Made by a program: the position numbers and the translations under genes. The notes beneath the pieces were generated by a model. That model saw nothing but the letters and a program-made list of their open reading frames with translations. It had not been told where the DNA came from and did not search any database. From assembly GCF_019278565.1 (NCBI RefSeq), contig NZ_CP058988.1, positions 4,030,001-4,094,000 of the forward strand: a stretch of DNA of 64,000 bases, read 5' to 3'. Of this stretch, positions 10,717-22,034 are shown one piece after another; position 1 is the stretch's first letter; each line of letters opens with the position of its first letter. The stretch is from Cellulophaga sp. HaHa_2_95. GTDB taxonomy: Bacteria; Bacteroidota; Bacteroidia; Flavobacteriales; Flavobacteriaceae.

Positions 10717-10861
10717 TGTATCCCTACGTCTGATTGGAAAATTTTGTTGTGTAGCTAGGCAAACTTGAAGTATATCCCTACAAAAATATTGTTAACGTAT
10801 TGTGCTACTTTGTTAAATAAACTCAAATTAAGTTAAAAATAAAGGTAATTCGGCATAAAGC

Positions 10862-10896
10862 AAAAAGGCAGCTACCTTTAGAGTAGCTGCCTTTTT
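10862..10896 (-). terminator. Rho-independent terminator after the adhesin-SprF-OmpA operon
   Basis: A perfect 14-bp inverted repeat (10862-10875 and 10883-10896, arm AAAAAGGCAGCTAC) encloses a 7-base loop, and the stem ends in a T run on the minus strand. It lies 20 bases past the stop codon of the OmpA-family gene. Confidence 0.9.
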
Positions 10897-10915
10897 AATA
10901 GTATTCTGAGGGTTA

Positions 10916-12856
10916 TTATTCTCTAATAATGAATTCTGATCTTCGATTTAAATCGTGCTCTTTAGAGGTACACCTAGAATTATTACCACAATTATTTACC
11001 AGCTTGGTTTCACCAAAACCTTCCCCTTCCAATCTGTCTTCAGAGATGCCTTTAGAAATCATATAACCGACAGTAGATTCTGCTCTTTTTTGAGACAACC
11101 ATAAGTTATAAGCGTCCTTACCACGACTATCCGTATGCGAATTAACTTTGATCTTCAAACTTGGATATTTCTCCATCGCTGCAATAACTTTCTGAATCTC
11201 AATTTCTGCATCTGGTCTAATATTATATTTATTAAGATCGAAATAGATGGTACTTAATTGTAACAACTTAGCTAAATCATCACCAAAACCACCAGAAACA
11301 TTATCACGTTCTAAGTAAAAATCGATCACTTTAGGTTCCCCATCAGACTCTCCCATATATTCTTCTGAAGGAATATAACCGTCTGTCATAGCACGAACAA
11401 AATTTCCTTGATCACAATCTATTACAATTTCATAGTAGCCGTTAGCATCCGTAAGCGTTTGTAAAATTTCAATATTATCTTCATTGATTACTTTCACCGT
11501 AGCCCCCACCAAAACTTGATTTGAGATTTTATCTCTTACAATACCTGAAATTTCTTGTCTACATTCTAACTGCAATGGGATGTTTTCTACAAAGCTATAG
11601 ATGTCATCATTCCCTAATCCCGTATCTCTATTTGATGCAAAATAACCTGTTCTATCTTCTTCATTAAAGATAAACGTAAAGTCATCTAACTGCCCGTTGA
11701 TAGGCTCACCAACATTTTTTACAGCTCCTGTATAGTCGTTGTCTCTAATTTTAGTCGCAAAAACGTCTAAACCTCCCAAACCTGGGTGACCTTCCGATGA
11801 AAAGTATAACACATCTTCACTAGTTACAAAAGGAAAAGTTTCTCTTGCCTCCGTATTTATAGTACTTCCTAAATTCTCCGGAGTACTAAAAGTTCTATCA
11901 TCATTAATAGTTACTTTAAAAATGTCTGATTCCCCTAGAGTACCAGGCATGTCTGATGCAAAATATAATGTTTTTTCATCAGGACTCAACGCCGGGTGCG
12001 CAACAGAATAGCTATCACTATTAAAAGGAAGTTCTTCTAAATACGCTACTATACTGTCTTGGATTATAGCCCTAAAAATCTTTAAACGAATTACGCCGTC
12101 TTCATCTTTTGTTGACTTACCTTCTTTAAAATTATTTCTCGTAAAGTATATAACACTACCATCTCTAGTTGCTGCCACTGTAGATTCATGTAGTCTGCTG
12201 TTAATATTTTTATTCATTTTAACAACGCTACCCATCGATAAGCTATCGGCATTCACTTTATAGATATCTAAGAAATCTTTAGAATTCCAGGTATGTCTAT
12301 ATCTCGCTAAGTTCCCTGTATCTCTATCTGATGAAAACAACAAACCTTCTTTGTAATATGCGGGTGCAAACTCTGAATAGACCGTGTTAAATTCAAAAGA
12401 ACCAATAGTATATCTTCCTGAGTTTTCTTTAATTTCTTTTCTATAATCTCTGTCTGCCGTAAAATTATTAGCTCTATAATCTCCAGAAGAAGTGATCTCC
12501 GAGAATTTTTTCATTAACTCATCTGCAGCTTCATATTCGCCTAAACTTCTTAAGGTTTGAGCATATCTAAAATAATAATCTGGAGTAACATCAGATTCAA
12601 ACTCTGTTACCAATCTCTTGTAAATTTCAGATGCATTTTTATAATCAGCATTGAAATAATAAGAGTTTCCTAGATTTTTTAAAAGTTCTGCAGATACAAA
12701 ACCTTTATCCAAAACTTTTTTATAAATATCTATCGCTGGACTAAATGAGAATTCATTGTATTTAGCATTAGCGCGTTCAAGACTTTTTTCTTGTGCGGAT
12801 AAACTTCCAATTGAAATAAGTAGTAGAACTACTGTAAAAAGTATTTTTCTAACCAT
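10916..12856 (-). CDS. TPR-PD40-OmpA family outer-membrane/periplasmic protein
   Basis: 646 residues with a signal peptide (MVRKILFTVVLLLISIGSLSA, Q next). TPR-like helices cover about 25-130. PD40/WD40-like beta-propeller repeats follow at about 200-425 (ALSPDEKTLYFASDMPG, DVLYFSSEGHPGLGG, TGYFASNRDTGLGNDDIY). A carboxypeptidase-regulatory-like fold (ISGIVRDKISNQVLVGATV) lies near 440-510. The C-terminal OmpA peptidoglycan-binding domain covers about 535-646 (IYFDLNKYNIRPDA, SHTDSRG, LNRRSEF). This domain order is typical of the OmpA-family partner encoded next to PorP/SprF and T9SS-secreted adhesins. It starts 9 bases after the SprF-like gene, so it is the last gene of that operon. It probably anchors the secretion or adhesin complex to peptidoglycan; that role is inferred. 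Confidence 0.9.
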   Translation of the reverse strand: MVRKILFTVVLLLISIGSLSAQEKSLERANAKYNEFSFSPAIDIYKKVLDKGFVSAELLKNLGNSYYFNADYKNASEIYKRLVTEFESDVTPDYYFRYAQTLRSLGEYEAADELMKKFSEITSSGDYRANNFTADRDYRKEIKENSGRYTIGSFEFNTVYSEFAPAYYKEGLLFSSDRDTGNLARYRHTWNSKDFLDIYKVNADSLSMGSVVKMNKNINSRLHESTVAATRDGSVIYFTRNNFKEGKSTKDEDGVIRLKIFRAIIQDSIVAYLEELPFNSDSYSVAHPALSPDEKTLYFASDMPGTLGESDIFKVTINDDRTFSTPENLGSTINTEARETFPFVTSEDVLYFSSEGHPGLGGLDVFATKIRDNDYTGAVKNVGEPINGQLDDFTFIFNEEDRTGYFASNRDTGLGNDDIYSFVENIPLQLECRQEISGIVRDKISNQVLVGATVKVINEDNIEILQTLTDANGYYEIVIDCDQGNFVRAMTDGYIPSEEYMGESDGEPKVIDFYLERDNVSGGFGDDLAKLLQLSTIYFDLNKYNIRPDAEIEIQKVIAAMEKYPSLKIKVNSHTDSRGKDAYNLWLSQKRAESTVGYMISKGISEDRLEGEGFGETKLVNNCGNNSRCTSKEHDLNRRSEFIIRE

Positions 12857-12865
12857 AATTGTAAT

Positions 12866-13816
12866 TTAGAAGAAACGTGGTGACACTAATTTTTGGAATG
12901 ACTTCATTAGCTCATATCTCAAAAAGATTTCAAAAGAACCATCATTAAATCTTGTAGAACCTAACTCCGTTGTTTCCTTATCATAAGCCAATCCAATCAT
13001 GAACTGATCAGATATTTGAAAACCTGCCATAGCACTTACAGCCGCATCCCATCTATATGCAGCACCGAATGTAAATTTTTCGTTGTACATAAAGTTCGCA
13101 GATAAATCTACTTGCAATGGTGCACCACCAACTACTTTCGTTAAAAGTGCAGGCTTAAATTTGAATTCACTTGATAAATCAAAAACATATCCCGTAATGG
13201 CGTAAAAGTTAATACGTTCTTGCGCTAAAAAAGTGATAGAATTTGATTCTCTTGCTGAATTATCAAAGTGATCTGTTTCCAATAAATTTGGAGCAGATAA
13301 GCCTAAATAGAATTTATCGGTATGGTAATAAGCTCCTATTCCAAAATTTGGAGAAAACTTATTTTCTATATTATCTCCTGAAACAGCCTCACTATCAAAA
13401 TTTCTAAGCTTATTGAAGTCTAAATTCAACAGGTTACCCCCAGCTTTTAAACCAAAAGATAATTTTGCAGTTTGTGACACATCAATTGTGTACGATATAA
13501 CTCCATCAAAATAGGTTTCTTGAACGGTACCATTACCTATCTCATCATTTACTATAGATACACCGTACCCTAATCTACTATTTCTAATAGGGGAATGTAA
13601 ATTTAATGTTTGTGAGGTTGGCGAACCATCTAAACCTACCCATTGCGATCTATACAAAGCTGTAACACTCAATTGGCCACGAGATCCTGCGTAAGCAGGG
13701 TTTACACTCATGGTATTGAACATATACTGGGTATATTGAGCATCTTGCTGCGCATTTGCGCTATCAAAGAATAGGGATGCTAATACTATCGGTACTAAAA
13801 AAATTAATTTATTCAT
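12866..13816 (-). CDS. PorP/SprF family type IX secretion outer-membrane protein
   Basis: 316 residues from ATG at 13816. An in-frame TTG at 13834 would add MRTLYI before the signal peptide, so the ATG is preferred. The signal peptide is MNKLIFLVPIVLASLFFDSANA. The mature start QQDAQYTQYMFNTMSVNPAYAG is the hallmark of the PorP/SprF family, followed by alternating beta-strand segments (YRSQWVGLDGSP, FGIGAYYHTDKFYLGLSAP) to the end. Family members are outer-membrane beta-barrels. SprF in Flavobacterium johnsoniae is needed for secretion of the adhesin SprB, which carries a type B C-terminal domain. The gene lies 23 bases after an adhesin gene with just such a domain, so it is probably its dedicated secretion partner. 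Confidence 0.92.
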   Translation of the reverse strand: MNKLIFLVPIVLASLFFDSANAQQDAQYTQYMFNTMSVNPAYAGSRGQLSVTALYRSQWVGLDGSPTSQTLNLHSPIRNSRLGYGVSIVNDEIGNGTVQETYFDGVISYTIDVSQTAKLSFGLKAGGNLLNLDFNKLRNFDSEAVSGDNIENKFSPNFGIGAYYHTDKFYLGLSAPNLLETDHFDNSARESNSITFLAQERINFYAITGYVFDLSSEFKFKPALLTKVVGGAPLQVDLSANFMYNEKFTFGAAYRWDAAVSAMAGFQISDQFMIGLAYDKETTELGSTRFNDGSFEIFLRYELMKSFQKLVSPRFF

Positions 13817-13839
13817 AATATATAGTGTTCTCAATACTA

Positions 13840-16800
13840 TTATTTACTTACATAGATATAACCACTATCGGTTACTCCTTTATTGTTAATATCTTCATAT
13901 GTGAATATATAGAAATATACTCCTGATGGTAAATACTGTTCTTTAGAAACAGTAGATCTACCGTTTGAACGCCCGTCAAATACATTGTTCTGGTTATTAT
14001 ACCCTTCACCTTCGTACACAGCTATTCCCCATCGATTGAATATTTTAAGTGAATTATTAAATGCTGTATCCACATTTCTAATGAATAAGAAATCATTCTT
14101 ACCATCACCATTAGGAGTTACCATTTGGTTCACCTCAATTTTAGCGTCTTCTTCAATATCATCAATAGGATCTAAATAATCAGGAGTACCATCACCGTCA
14201 GTATCATCATTGGTTGGGTCACCATCACCATTTGCATCTTCATCTGGAGTATTGATGCCGTCACCATCGTCATCTAAATCTCTATAGTTAACATCTTCTG
14301 TTCCGTCTGTATCTGGTAAATCATTTGCTGGATCGTTGATCTCATCATTAACATCAAAACCATCATTTACATCTGATCCTTCGTAACCATCATCTAAACC
14401 ATCACCGTCAGTATCTACACCTGTGTAGGTTTGATCTGGAATACCATCAAAGTTAAAATCGTTTCCTTCATTGTTATCTGGAACTGAATCGTTATCAGAA
14501 TCTAAATCGATATAATCTGGAGTATCCTCACCATCATGATTGTTTGGTGTTAATCCATCAGGATAAGCACTATTCAATCCGTTGTTGGCAGCATATGTAG
14601 CCTCGTCATCTTCATTAGGTGCTATATACCCTTCTGTTGTTTGCGCTTCTACGTTATCTGGAATACCGTCATTATCAGCATCAATATCTAAATGATTTGG
14701 AATACCATCACCATCTGTATCGGTTGGATCTGTTAATGGATCATTATCTCCATCTACATTCGCATCTTCTACTGTATCTAAGATACCATCATTATCATCA
14801 TCTACATCTGTTGCATCTGGAACACCATCACCGTCAGTATCCGTACCATTATTATCTGTAGGATCTAAATAATCTGGAGTACCATCACCGTCAGTATCAT
14901 CATTGGTTGGATCACCATCACCATCTGCATCTTCATCTGGAGTATTGATGCCGTCACCATCGTCATCTAAATCTCTATAGTTAACATCTTCCGTTCCGTC
15001 TGTATCTGGTAAATCATTTGCTGGATCGTTGATCTCATCATTAACATCAAAACCATCATTTACATCTGATCCTTCGTAACCATCATCTAAACCATCACCG
15101 TCAGTATCTACCCCTGTGTAGGTTTGATCTGGAATACCATCAAAGTTAAAATCGTTTCCTTCATTATTATCTGGAACTGAATCGTTATCAGAATCTAAGT
15201 CCGTATAATCTGGAGTATCCTCACCATCATGATTGTTTGGTGTTAATCCATCAGGATAAGCACTATTCAATCCGTTGTTGGCAGCATATGTAGCCTCGTC
15301 ATCTTCATTAGGTGCTATATACCCTTCTGTTGTTTGCGCTTCTACGTTATCTGGAATACCGTCATTATCAGCATCAATATCTAAATGATTTGGAATACCA
15401 TCGCCATCTGTATCGGTTGGATCTGTTAATGGATCATTATCTCCATCTACATTCGCATCTTCTACTGTATCTAAGATACCATCATTATCATCATCTACAT
15501 CTGTTGCATCTGGAACACCATCACCGTCTGTATCCGTACCATTATCATCGGTAGGATCTAAATAATCTGGAGTACCGTCACCGTCTGTATCATCATTGGT
15601 TGGATCACCATCACCATCTGCATCTTCATCTGGAGTATTAATACCGTCACCATCGTCATCTAAATCTCTATAGTTAACATCTTCTGTTCCGTCTGTATCT
15701 GGTAAATCATTTGCTGGATCGTTGATCTCATCATTAACATCAAAACCATCATTTACATCTGATCCTTCGTAACCATCATCTAAACCATCACCATCGGTAT
15801 CTACTCCTGTGTAGGTTTGATCTGGAATACCATCAAAGTTAAAATCGTTTCCTTCATTATTATCTGGAACTGAATCGTTATCAGAATCTAAATCGATATA
15901 ATCTGGAGTATCCTCACCATCATGATTGTTTGGTGTTAATCCATCAGGATAAGCACTATTCAATCCGTTGTTGGCAGCATATGTAGCCTCGTCATCTTCA
16001 TTAGGTGCAATATACCCTTCTGTGGTTTGCGCTTCTACGTTATCTGGAATACCGTCATTATCTGCATCAATATCTAAATGATTTGGAATACCATCACCAT
16101 CTGTATCGGTTGGATCTGTTAATGGATCATTATCTCCATCTACATTCGCATCTTCTACTGTATCTAAAATACCATCGTTGTCATCATCTAAATCTGTGGC
16201 ATCTGGAACACCATCTCCGTCAGTATCCGTACCATTATCATCGGTAGGATCTAAATAATCTGGAGTACCATCACCATCTGTATCATCATTGGTTGGGTCA
16301 CCATCACCATCTGCATCTTCATCTGGCGTATTGATGCCGTCACCATCGTCATCTAAATCTCTATAGTTAACATCTTCTGTACCATCTGTATCCGGTAAGT
16401 CGTTTGCTGGATCATTGATCTCATCATTAACATCAAAACCATCATTTACATCTGATCCTTCGTAACCATCATCCAAACCATCACCATCGGTATCTACACC
16501 TGTGTAGGTTTGATCTGGAACACCGTTAAAATCAAAATCGTTTCCTTCATTATTATCTGGAACTGAATCGTTATCAGAATCTAAGTCCGTATAATCTGGA
16601 GTATCCTCACCATCATGATTGTTTGGTGTTAATCCATCAGGATAAGCACTATTCAATCCGTTGTTGGCAGCATATGTAGCCTCGTCATCTTCATTAGGTG
16701 CAATATACCCTTCTGTGGTTTGCGCTTCTACGTTATCTGGAATACCGTCATTATCAGCATCAATATCAAAATGATTTGGAATACCATCACCATCTGTATC

Positions 16801-19653
16801 GGTTGGATCTGTTAATGGATCATTATCTCCATCTACATTCGCATCTTCTACTGTATCTAAAATACCATCGTTGTCATCATCTAAATCTGTGGCATCTGGA
16901 ACACCATCTCCGTCAGTATCCGTACCATTATCATCGGTAGGATCTAAATAATCTGGAGTACCATCACCATCTGTATCATCATTGGTTGGGTCACCATCAC
17001 CATCTGCATCTTCATCTGGCGTATTGATGCCGTCACCATCGTCATCTAAATCTCTATAGTTAACATCTTCTGTACCATCTGTATCTGGTAAATCATTTGC
17101 TGGATCATTGATCTCATCATTAACATCAAAACCATCATTTACATCTGATCCTTCGTAACCATCATCCAAACCATCACCATCGGTATCTACACCTGTGTAG
17201 GTTTGATCTGGAACACCGTTAAAATCAAAATCGTTTCCTTCATTATTATCTGGAACTGAATCGTTATCAGAATCTAAGTCCGTATAATCTGGAGTATCTG
17301 TTCCGTCTGTATTTACTGGAGTTAAACCTTGGTTACCAGAACCTTCGTATGCATCATCCAATCCATCCATATCAGAATCGTTTCCGCTTGGTGCTATATA
17401 ACCATCCGTAGGCTGTGCTTCTACGTTATCTGGAATACCGTCATTATCAGCATCAATATCTAAATGATTTGGAATACCATCGCCATCTGTATCTGCTGGA
17501 TCAGTTAACGGATCATTATCTCCGTCCGTATTTGGATCTTCTACAACATCTAAAATACCATCGTTGTCATCATCTAAATCTGTAGCATCTGGAACACCAT
17601 CACCATCGGTATCTATTCCATCTGTAGGATCTAAATAATCTGGAGTACCGTCACCGTCTGTATCATCATTGGTTGGATCACCATCACCATCTGCATCTTC
17701 ATCTGGCGTATTGATGCCGTCACCATCGTCATCTAAATCTCTATAGTTGACATCTTCTGTACCATCTGTATCTGGTAAATCATTTGCTGGATCATTGATC
17801 TCATCATTAACATCAAAACCATCATTTACATCTGATCCTTCGTAACCATCATCCAAACCATCACCATCGGTATCTACACCTGTGTAGGTTTGATCTGGAA
17901 CACCGTTAAAATCAAAATCGTTTCCTTCATTATTATCTGGAACTGAATCGTTATCAGAATCTAAGTCCGTATAATCTGGAGTATCTGTTCCGTCTGTATT
18001 TACTGGAGTTAAACCTTGGTTACCAGAACCTTCGTATGCATCATCCAATCCATCCATATCAGAATCGTTTCCGCTTGGTGCTATATAACCATCCGTAGGC
18101 TGTGCTTCTACGTTATCTGGAATACCGTCATTATCAGCATCAATATCTAAATGATTTGGAATACCATCGCCATCTGTATCTGCTGGATCTGTTAATGGAT
18201 CATTATCTCCGTCCGTATTTGGATCTTCTACAACATCTAAAATACCATCGTTGTCATCATCTAAATCTGTAGCATCTGGAACACCATCACCATCGGTATC
18301 TATTCCATCTGTAGGATCTAAATAATCTGGAGTACCGTCACCGTCTGTATCATCATTGGTTGGATCACCATCACCATCTGCATCTTCATCTGGAGTATTA
18401 ATACCGTCACCATCGTCATCTAAATCTCTATAGTTAACATCTTCTGTACCGTCTGTATCAGGTAAGTCGTTCGCAGGATCATTGATCTCATCGTTTATAT
18501 CAAAACCATCATTTACATCTGATCCTTCATAACCATCATCTAAACCATCACCATCGGTATCTACACCTGTGTACGTTTGATCTGGAACACCGTTAAAATC
18601 AAAATCGTTTCCTTCGTTATTATCTGGAACTGAATCGTTATCAGAATCTAAGTCCGTATAATCTGGAGTATCTGTTCCGTCTGTATTTACTGGAGTTAAA
18701 CCTTGGTTACCAGAACCTTCGTATGCATCATCCAATCCATCCATATCAGAATCGTTTCCGCTTGGCGCTATATAACCATCCGTAGGCTGTGCTTCTACGT
18801 TATCTGGAATACCATCATTATCAGCATCAATATCCCTAAAATCTGGATTTGTATCGGTATCTGTGTTTTTTGGCGTTAAGCCTTCTCCTGAACCAGGAGT
18901 ATTTTCATAATGATCATCCAATCCGTTGCCATCGCTATCAATACCACATACTGGCGTATAACTTGATGGAGTCTGAGCTTCTACATTGTCAAGAATACCA
19001 TCGTTATCAGAATCTATATCTCTATAGTCTGGAACTTTATCGCCGTCTGTATCTACTGGAGTTAAACCTGAACCTGAATAATTTTCATAATGATCATCTA
19101 AACCATTCCCATTTGCATCTAAAAGACATGGTTTGATGTAATTTGAAGAATTCTGTGCCTCTACATTATCTAAGATGCCGTCATTATCAGAATCAATATC
19201 TAAATAATCTGGTATACCGTCACCATCTGTGTCAATCGGAGTCAAACCTTGTTTAGGACAATGCTCATAAGCATCATCTAAACCGTTCATATCTTTATCT
19301 ACTCCTATTGCCGGAATAAAACCAGTAGTCGTTTGCGCTTCTACATTATCTAAAATTCCGTCGTTATCAGAATCAACATCTAAATAATCTGGAACACCAT
19401 CGCCATCAGTATCTCTAGAGCCGTAAGGGCTATAACCCTCTACCGTATCTAGGATACCATCATTATCATCATCAATGTCTTTTGAATCAGGAATCTTATC
19501 TCCATCAGAATCCACAAAGTAAACTGCGAAATCCAAGCCTCTACTATAACCACTAAATGAAGTTAAAGCAGTAAATGCTAAAAGTATAAGAAAGAATTTA
19601 TAGGAAAATTTCTGTACTGTCCTAAAAATATTCGTTAAAGTAAAAATATCCAT
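13840..19653 (-). CDS. T9SS-secreted adhesin with thrombospondin type 3-like Ca-binding repeats and gliding-type C-terminal domain
   Basis: 1937 residues. A long N-terminal signal region (about 1-42, hydrophobic [16 protein letters not shown]) is followed by about 1800 residues of Asp-rich repeats such as [19 protein letters not shown]. Their spacing of D, N and G residues is that of TSP3/calcium-binding loops. The last ~95 residues ([41 protein letters not shown]) form a type B T9SS / gliding-motility-associated C-terminal domain. The family pattern is export by T9SS with a partner SprF, which is encoded next door, as is an OmpA-family gene. The product is therefore very likely a SprB-like cell-surface adhesin. 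Codon-level repeats are almost identical between units. Which surface it binds cannot be told. Confidence 0.92.
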   Translation of the reverse strand: MDIFTLTNIFRTVQKFSYKFFLILLAFTALTSFSGYSRGLDFAVYFVDSDGDKIPDSKDIDDDNDGILDTVEGYSPYGSRDTDGDGVPDYLDVDSDNDGILDNVEAQTTTGFIPAIGVDKDMNGLDDAYEHCPKQGLTPIDTDGDGIPDYLDIDSDNDGILDNVEAQNSSNYIKPCLLDANGNGLDDHYENYSGSGLTPVDTDGDKVPDYRDIDSDNDGILDNVEAQTPSSYTPVCGIDSDGNGLDDHYENTPGSGEGLTPKNTDTDTNPDFRDIDADNDGIPDNVEAQPTDGYIAPSGNDSDMDGLDDAYEGSGNQGLTPVNTDGTDTPDYTDLDSDNDSVPDNNEGNDFDFNGVPDQTYTGVDTDGDGLDDGYEGSDVNDGFDINDEINDPANDLPDTDGTEDVNYRDLDDDGDGINTPDEDADGDGDPTNDDTDGDGTPDYLDPTDGIDTDGDGVPDATDLDDDNDGILDVVEDPNTDGDNDPLTDPADTDGDGIPNHLDIDADNDGIPDNVEAQPTDGYIAPSGNDSDMDGLDDAYEGSGNQGLTPVNTDGTDTPDYTDLDSDNDSVPDNNEGNDFDFNGVPDQTYTGVDTDGDGLDDGYEGSDVNDGFDVNDEINDPANDLPDTDGTEDVNYRDLDDDGDGINTPDEDADGDGDPTNDDTDGDGTPDYLDPTDGIDTDGDGVPDATDLDDDNDGILDVVEDPNTDGDNDPLTDPADTDGDGIPNHLDIDADNDGIPDNVEAQPTDGYIAPSGNDSDMDGLDDAYEGSGNQGLTPVNTDGTDTPDYTDLDSDNDSVPDNNEGNDFDFNGVPDQTYTGVDTDGDGLDDGYEGSDVNDGFDVNDEINDPANDLPDTDGTEDVNYRDLDDDGDGINTPDEDADGDGDPTNDDTDGDGTPDYLDPTDDNGTDTDGDGVPDATDLDDDNDGILDTVEDANVDGDNDPLTDPTDTDGDGIPNHFDIDADNDGIPDNVEAQTTEGYIAPNEDDEATYAANNGLNSAYPDGLTPNNHDGEDTPDYTDLDSDNDSVPDNNEGNDFDFNGVPDQTYTGVDTDGDGLDDGYEGSDVNDGFDVNDEINDPANDLPDTDGTEDVNYRDLDDDGDGINTPDEDADGDGDPTNDDTDGDGTPDYLDPTDDNGTDTDGDGVPDATDLDDDNDGILDTVEDANVDGDNDPLTDPTDTDGDGIPNHLDIDADNDGIPDNVEAQTTEGYIAPNEDDEATYAANNGLNSAYPDGLTPNNHDGEDTPDYIDLDSDNDSVPDNNEGNDFNFDGIPDQTYTGVDTDGDGLDDGYEGSDVNDGFDVNDEINDPANDLPDTDGTEDVNYRDLDDDGDGINTPDEDADGDGDPTNDDTDGDGTPDYLDPTDDNGTDTDGDGVPDATDVDDDNDGILDTVEDANVDGDNDPLTDPTDTDGDGIPNHLDIDADNDGIPDNVEAQTTEGYIAPNEDDEATYAANNGLNSAYPDGLTPNNHDGEDTPDYTDLDSDNDSVPDNNEGNDFNFDGIPDQTYTGVDTDGDGLDDGYEGSDVNDGFDVNDEINDPANDLPDTDGTEDVNYRDLDDDGDGINTPDEDADGDGDPTNDDTDGDGTPDYLDPTDNNGTDTDGDGVPDATDVDDDNDGILDTVEDANVDGDNDPLTDPTDTDGDGIPNHLDIDADNDGIPDNVEAQTTEGYIAPNEDDEATYAANNGLNSAYPDGLTPNNHDGEDTPDYIDLDSDNDSVPDNNEGNDFNFDGIPDQTYTGVDTDGDGLDDGYEGSDVNDGFDVNDEINDPANDLPDTDGTEDVNYRDLDDDGDGINTPDEDANGDGDPTNDDTDGDGTPDYLDPIDDIEEDAKIEVNQMVTPNGDGKNDFLFIRNVDTAFNNSLKIFNRWGIAVYEGEGYNNQNNVFDGRSNGRSTVSKEQYLPSGVYFYIFTYEDINNKGVTDSGYIYVSK
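14160..18850 (-). repeat. Six to seven long tandem repeats (687-693 bp) in the adhesin gene
   Basis: The marker CTATAG (codons for the [10 protein letters not shown] motif) occurs at 14282, 14975, 15668, 16361, 17054, 17741 and 18428. The spacings are 693 four times and then 687 twice, equal to 231 and 229 codons. The shift reflects two versions of one segment: [18 protein letters not shown] in the N-terminal copies and [18 protein letters not shown] in the C-terminal copies. Near identity at DNA level makes the array prone to copy-number change and misassembly. Confidence 0.93.
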
Positions 19654-19899
19654 ATGTGTTAGTTTATAGTTGAACTAATCACCATGGCTTAAGGTTAGTA
19701 AATTTTAGTAAGAAGATGGGGTCTTCTGGTCTTTAGAATTATGGTGCAAGATATAGCTTATAAATATAACTGATAAACGACAACAAGCACTAACTCTCTT
19801 AAATCTTTAAACGGCAAATATACTCGATGTAATGCACAAACCTAAATATATTGAACTGATTTAGATACGGATTAACGATAAATATAGACGTCGGGTAAT

Positions 19900-19917
19900 T
19901 TCCTACAAATGTAGGAA
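19900..19917. promoter_or_regulatory. Inverted repeat with embedded TACATTTG in the adhesin/prfC divergent region
   Basis: A perfect 8-bp inverted repeat, TTCCTACA-AA-TGTAGGAA, lies in the 416-base gap between the adhesin operon and prfC. Read on the minus strand it contains TACATTTG, a match to the -7 consensus, about 245 bases before the adhesin ATG. A second minus-strand match, TATATTTG, lies at 19815-19822. It could be an operator or promoter of the adhesin operon. No regulator is identified and no well-spaced -33 TTG was found. The remainder of 19654-20069 shows no gene. Confidence 0.4.
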
Positions 19918-20047
19918 TTATACCGTTTATCGATGATATTAACAATTTTAAATATTGAAAATCAGCACTTTAATGTTTTTGAAAATCATAAAAAAAAGCT
20001 AAATTTTTTTAATTATTTTTAAAAAGAAGCATCAATGAATTTTATCC

Positions 20048-20055
20048 TATTTTTG
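20048..20055 (+). promoter_or_regulatory. Candidate prfC -7 element TATTTTTG
   Basis: TATTTTTG matches TAnnTTTG and ends 14 bases before the prfC ATG, implying a leader of only about 8-10 bases. There is no clear TTG at -33. Confidence 0.4.
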
Positions 20056-20069
20056 CAAAAACATTGAAT

Positions 20070-21659
20070 ATGAGTTTTGAAAAGGAAATTCAAAGAAGAA
20101 GAACATTTGGTATCATTTCGCATCCAGATGCAGGAAAAACCACACTAACAGAGAAATTACTTTTATTTGGTGGTGCCATTCAAGAAGCTGGCGCTGTAAA
20201 AAACAATAAAATAAAGAAAGGAGCTACGAGTGATTTCATGGAAATTGAAAGACAACGTGGAATCTCTGTTGCTACTTCTGTTTTAGCCTTTATATATAAG
20301 GACAAAAAAATAAATATTCTTGATACTCCTGGGCACAAGGATTTTGCAGAAGATACTTTTAGAACTCTAACAGCTGTAGACAGTGTTATTGTTGTTATTG
20401 ATGTTGCGAAAGGTGTGGAGGAGCAAACAGAAAAACTTGTAGAAGTATGTAGAATGCGTAATATCCCTATGATTGTGTTCATAAACAAAATGGACCGTGA
20501 GGGTAAAGATGCTTTTGATTTACTGGATGAAGTAGAACAAAAATTAGGTTTAAAAGTTACCCCTCTAAGTTTCCCTATTGGTATGGGATACGATTTTAAG
20601 GGAATCTATAATATATACGAAAAGAACATCAATTTATTTAGTGGTGATAGTAAGAAAAACATTGAAGATGTTATTGCTTTTGACAATATAGATAATCCAG
20701 AGTTAGAAAATACTATCGGAACAAAAGCAGCAACAGATTTAAGGGAAAATTTAGAATTAGTTCATGGTGTTTACCCAGAATTTGACCGAGAGGCTTATCT
20801 AGAAGGAAATTTACAACCTGTGTTTTTCGGATCTGCTTTGAATAATTTTGGCGTTAGAGAGCTTTTAGATTGCTTTGTAGATATTGCTCCTACTCCAAGA
20901 CCGAAAATGGCAGAAGAACGCTTAGTAAAAGCGAATGAAAAAGGATTTACTGGTTTTGTCTTTAAAATTCACGCCAATATGGACCCTAAGCACAGAGACC
21001 GATTGGCTTTTATTAAAATTGTATCAGGTACTTTTGAAAGAAATACCCCTTACCTTCATGTACGCCATAATAAGAAATTAAAATTCTCTAGTCCGAATGC
21101 TTTTTTTGCCGAAAAAAAAGAGATTGTAGACATTTCATATCCTGGAGATATTGTAGGCTTACACGATACCGGGAACTTTAAAATTGGAGATACTCTTACT
21201 GAGGGAGAAGAACTCCATTACAAAGGAATACCAAGTTTCTCTCCAGAACATTTTAGGTATATTAATAATGCTGATCCTTTAAAATCAAAACAATTATTTA
21301 AAGGAATAGATCAATTAATGGACGAGGGTGTTGCACAGTTATTTACGCTAGAATTAAATGGGCGTAAAATAATTGGTACTGTTGGAGCTCTTCAATATGA
21401 AGTTATCCAATACCGTCTAGAACACGAATACGGTGCCAAATGTACCTATGAGAACTTCCCCGTGTATAAAGCCTGCTGGTTAGCTCCAAAAGATCCTAAA
21501 AATGACGAATTCAAAGAATTTAAGCGTGTAAAGCAGAAATTTCTAGCAAAAGATAAAAGAGGGCAATTAGTATTTCTTGCTGATTCTCAATTCTCATTGC
21601 AGATGACACAACAAAAATATCCAAGTGTGGTACTGAAATTTACTTCTGAATTTGAATAA
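20070..21659 (+). CDS. prfC: Peptide chain release factor 3 (RF3)
   Basis: 529 residues from the ATG at 20070. An upstream in-frame TTG at 20064 adds only two residues and is not needed. RF3 is the ribosomal GTPase that recycles RF1/RF2 after termination. The GTPase motifs are clear: P-loop SHPDAGKT at about 17-24, the switch region around [19 protein letters not shown], and NKMD. A domain II segment ([20 protein letters not shown]) and the RF3 C-terminal domain ([21 protein letters not shown]) follow. The length matches the family. It stands alone between the divergent adhesin operon and the convergent RNA polymerase block. Confidence 0.97.
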   Translation: MSFEKEIQRRRTFGIISHPDAGKTTLTEKLLLFGGAIQEAGAVKNNKIKKGATSDFMEIERQRGISVATSVLAFIYKDKKINILDTPGHKDFAEDTFRTLTAVDSVIVVIDVAKGVEEQTEKLVEVCRMRNIPMIVFINKMDREGKDAFDLLDEVEQKLGLKVTPLSFPIGMGYDFKGIYNIYEKNINLFSGDSKKNIEDVIAFDNIDNPELENTIGTKAATDLRENLELVHGVYPEFDREAYLEGNLQPVFFGSALNNFGVRELLDCFVDIAPTPRPKMAEERLVKANEKGFTGFVFKIHANMDPKHRDRLAFIKIVSGTFERNTPYLHVRHNKKLKFSSPNAFFAEKKEIVDISYPGDIVGLHDTGNFKIGDTLTEGEELHYKGIPSFSPEHFRYINNADPLKSKQLFKGIDQLMDEGVAQLFTLELNGRKIIGTVGALQYEVIQYRLEHEYGAKCTYENFPVYKACWLAPKDPKNDEFKEFKRVKQKFLAKDKRGQLVFLADSQFSLQMTQQKYPSVVLKFTSEFE

Positions 21660-21674
21660 TAAAGTTATTAAATA

Positions 21675-21708
21675 AAAAAATCCCGTGATTTACATCACGG
21701 GATTTTTT
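21675..21708. terminator. Bidirectional terminator between prfC and the rpoBC block
   Basis: Nine perfect GC-rich pairs (TCCCGTGAT / ATCACGGGA) around a TTAC loop are flanked by six A and six T, so the hairpin has a T tract on either strand. It sits 15 bases after prfC and just past the DUF3467 gene, serving both convergent transcripts. Confidence 0.93.
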
Positions 21709-21712
21709 GTTT

Positions 21713-22018
21713 TTATGCTTCTCCAGTTGGTCCAAAATTAATTGGAATTGAAGGCTGCTCGTAATCTTTAATAGTTCCATGAGCGCTTTCGAACCTTTTG
21801 ACATTATCATTCAATGCTTTCAGGAACTTTTTAGCATGCTGCGGAGTAAGAACAATTCTACTCTTCACTTTTGCTTTAGGTGCCCCGGGCATCATACTAA
21901 TAAAATCAACTACAAATTCTGAGACAGAGTGGTTAATGATTGCTAAATTAGAATAAATTCCTTCAGCTGTTTTTTCATCTAACTCTATATTAATTTGCTT
22001 TTGGTTTTGATCACTCAT
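21713..22018 (-). CDS. DUF3467 domain-containing protein
   Basis: 101 residues, acidic and soluble, with no signal peptide. The family features are an N-terminal QKQINIELDEKTAEGIYSNL, a central FVVDFISMMPGAPKAKVKSRIVLTP and a C-terminal KKFLKALNDNVKRFE helix. The function of DUF3467 is not known. It directly follows rpoC (16 bases) and ends the RNA polymerase transcription unit. This position is common in Bacteroidota and suggests a link to transcription, but that is inference only. Confidence 0.9.
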   Translation of the reverse strand: MSDQNQKQINIELDEKTAEGIYSNLAIINHSVSEFVVDFISMMPGAPKAKVKSRIVLTPQHAKKFLKALNDNVKRFESAHGTIKDYEQPSIPINFGPTGEA

Positions 22019-22034
22019 AAATAGACTATTACTT

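Noticed and set aside
10541..10768. 75-codon plus-strand ORF over the start of the beta-helix gene
   Set aside because: Antisense to a signal peptide; hydrophobic content comes from that, with no own context.
14619..16940. Four 80-codon plus-strand ORFs rich in His, Tyr and Leu at 693-bp spacing
   Set aside because: Antisense translation of the Asp-rich TSP3 repeats; spacing equals the repeat period of the adhesin gene.
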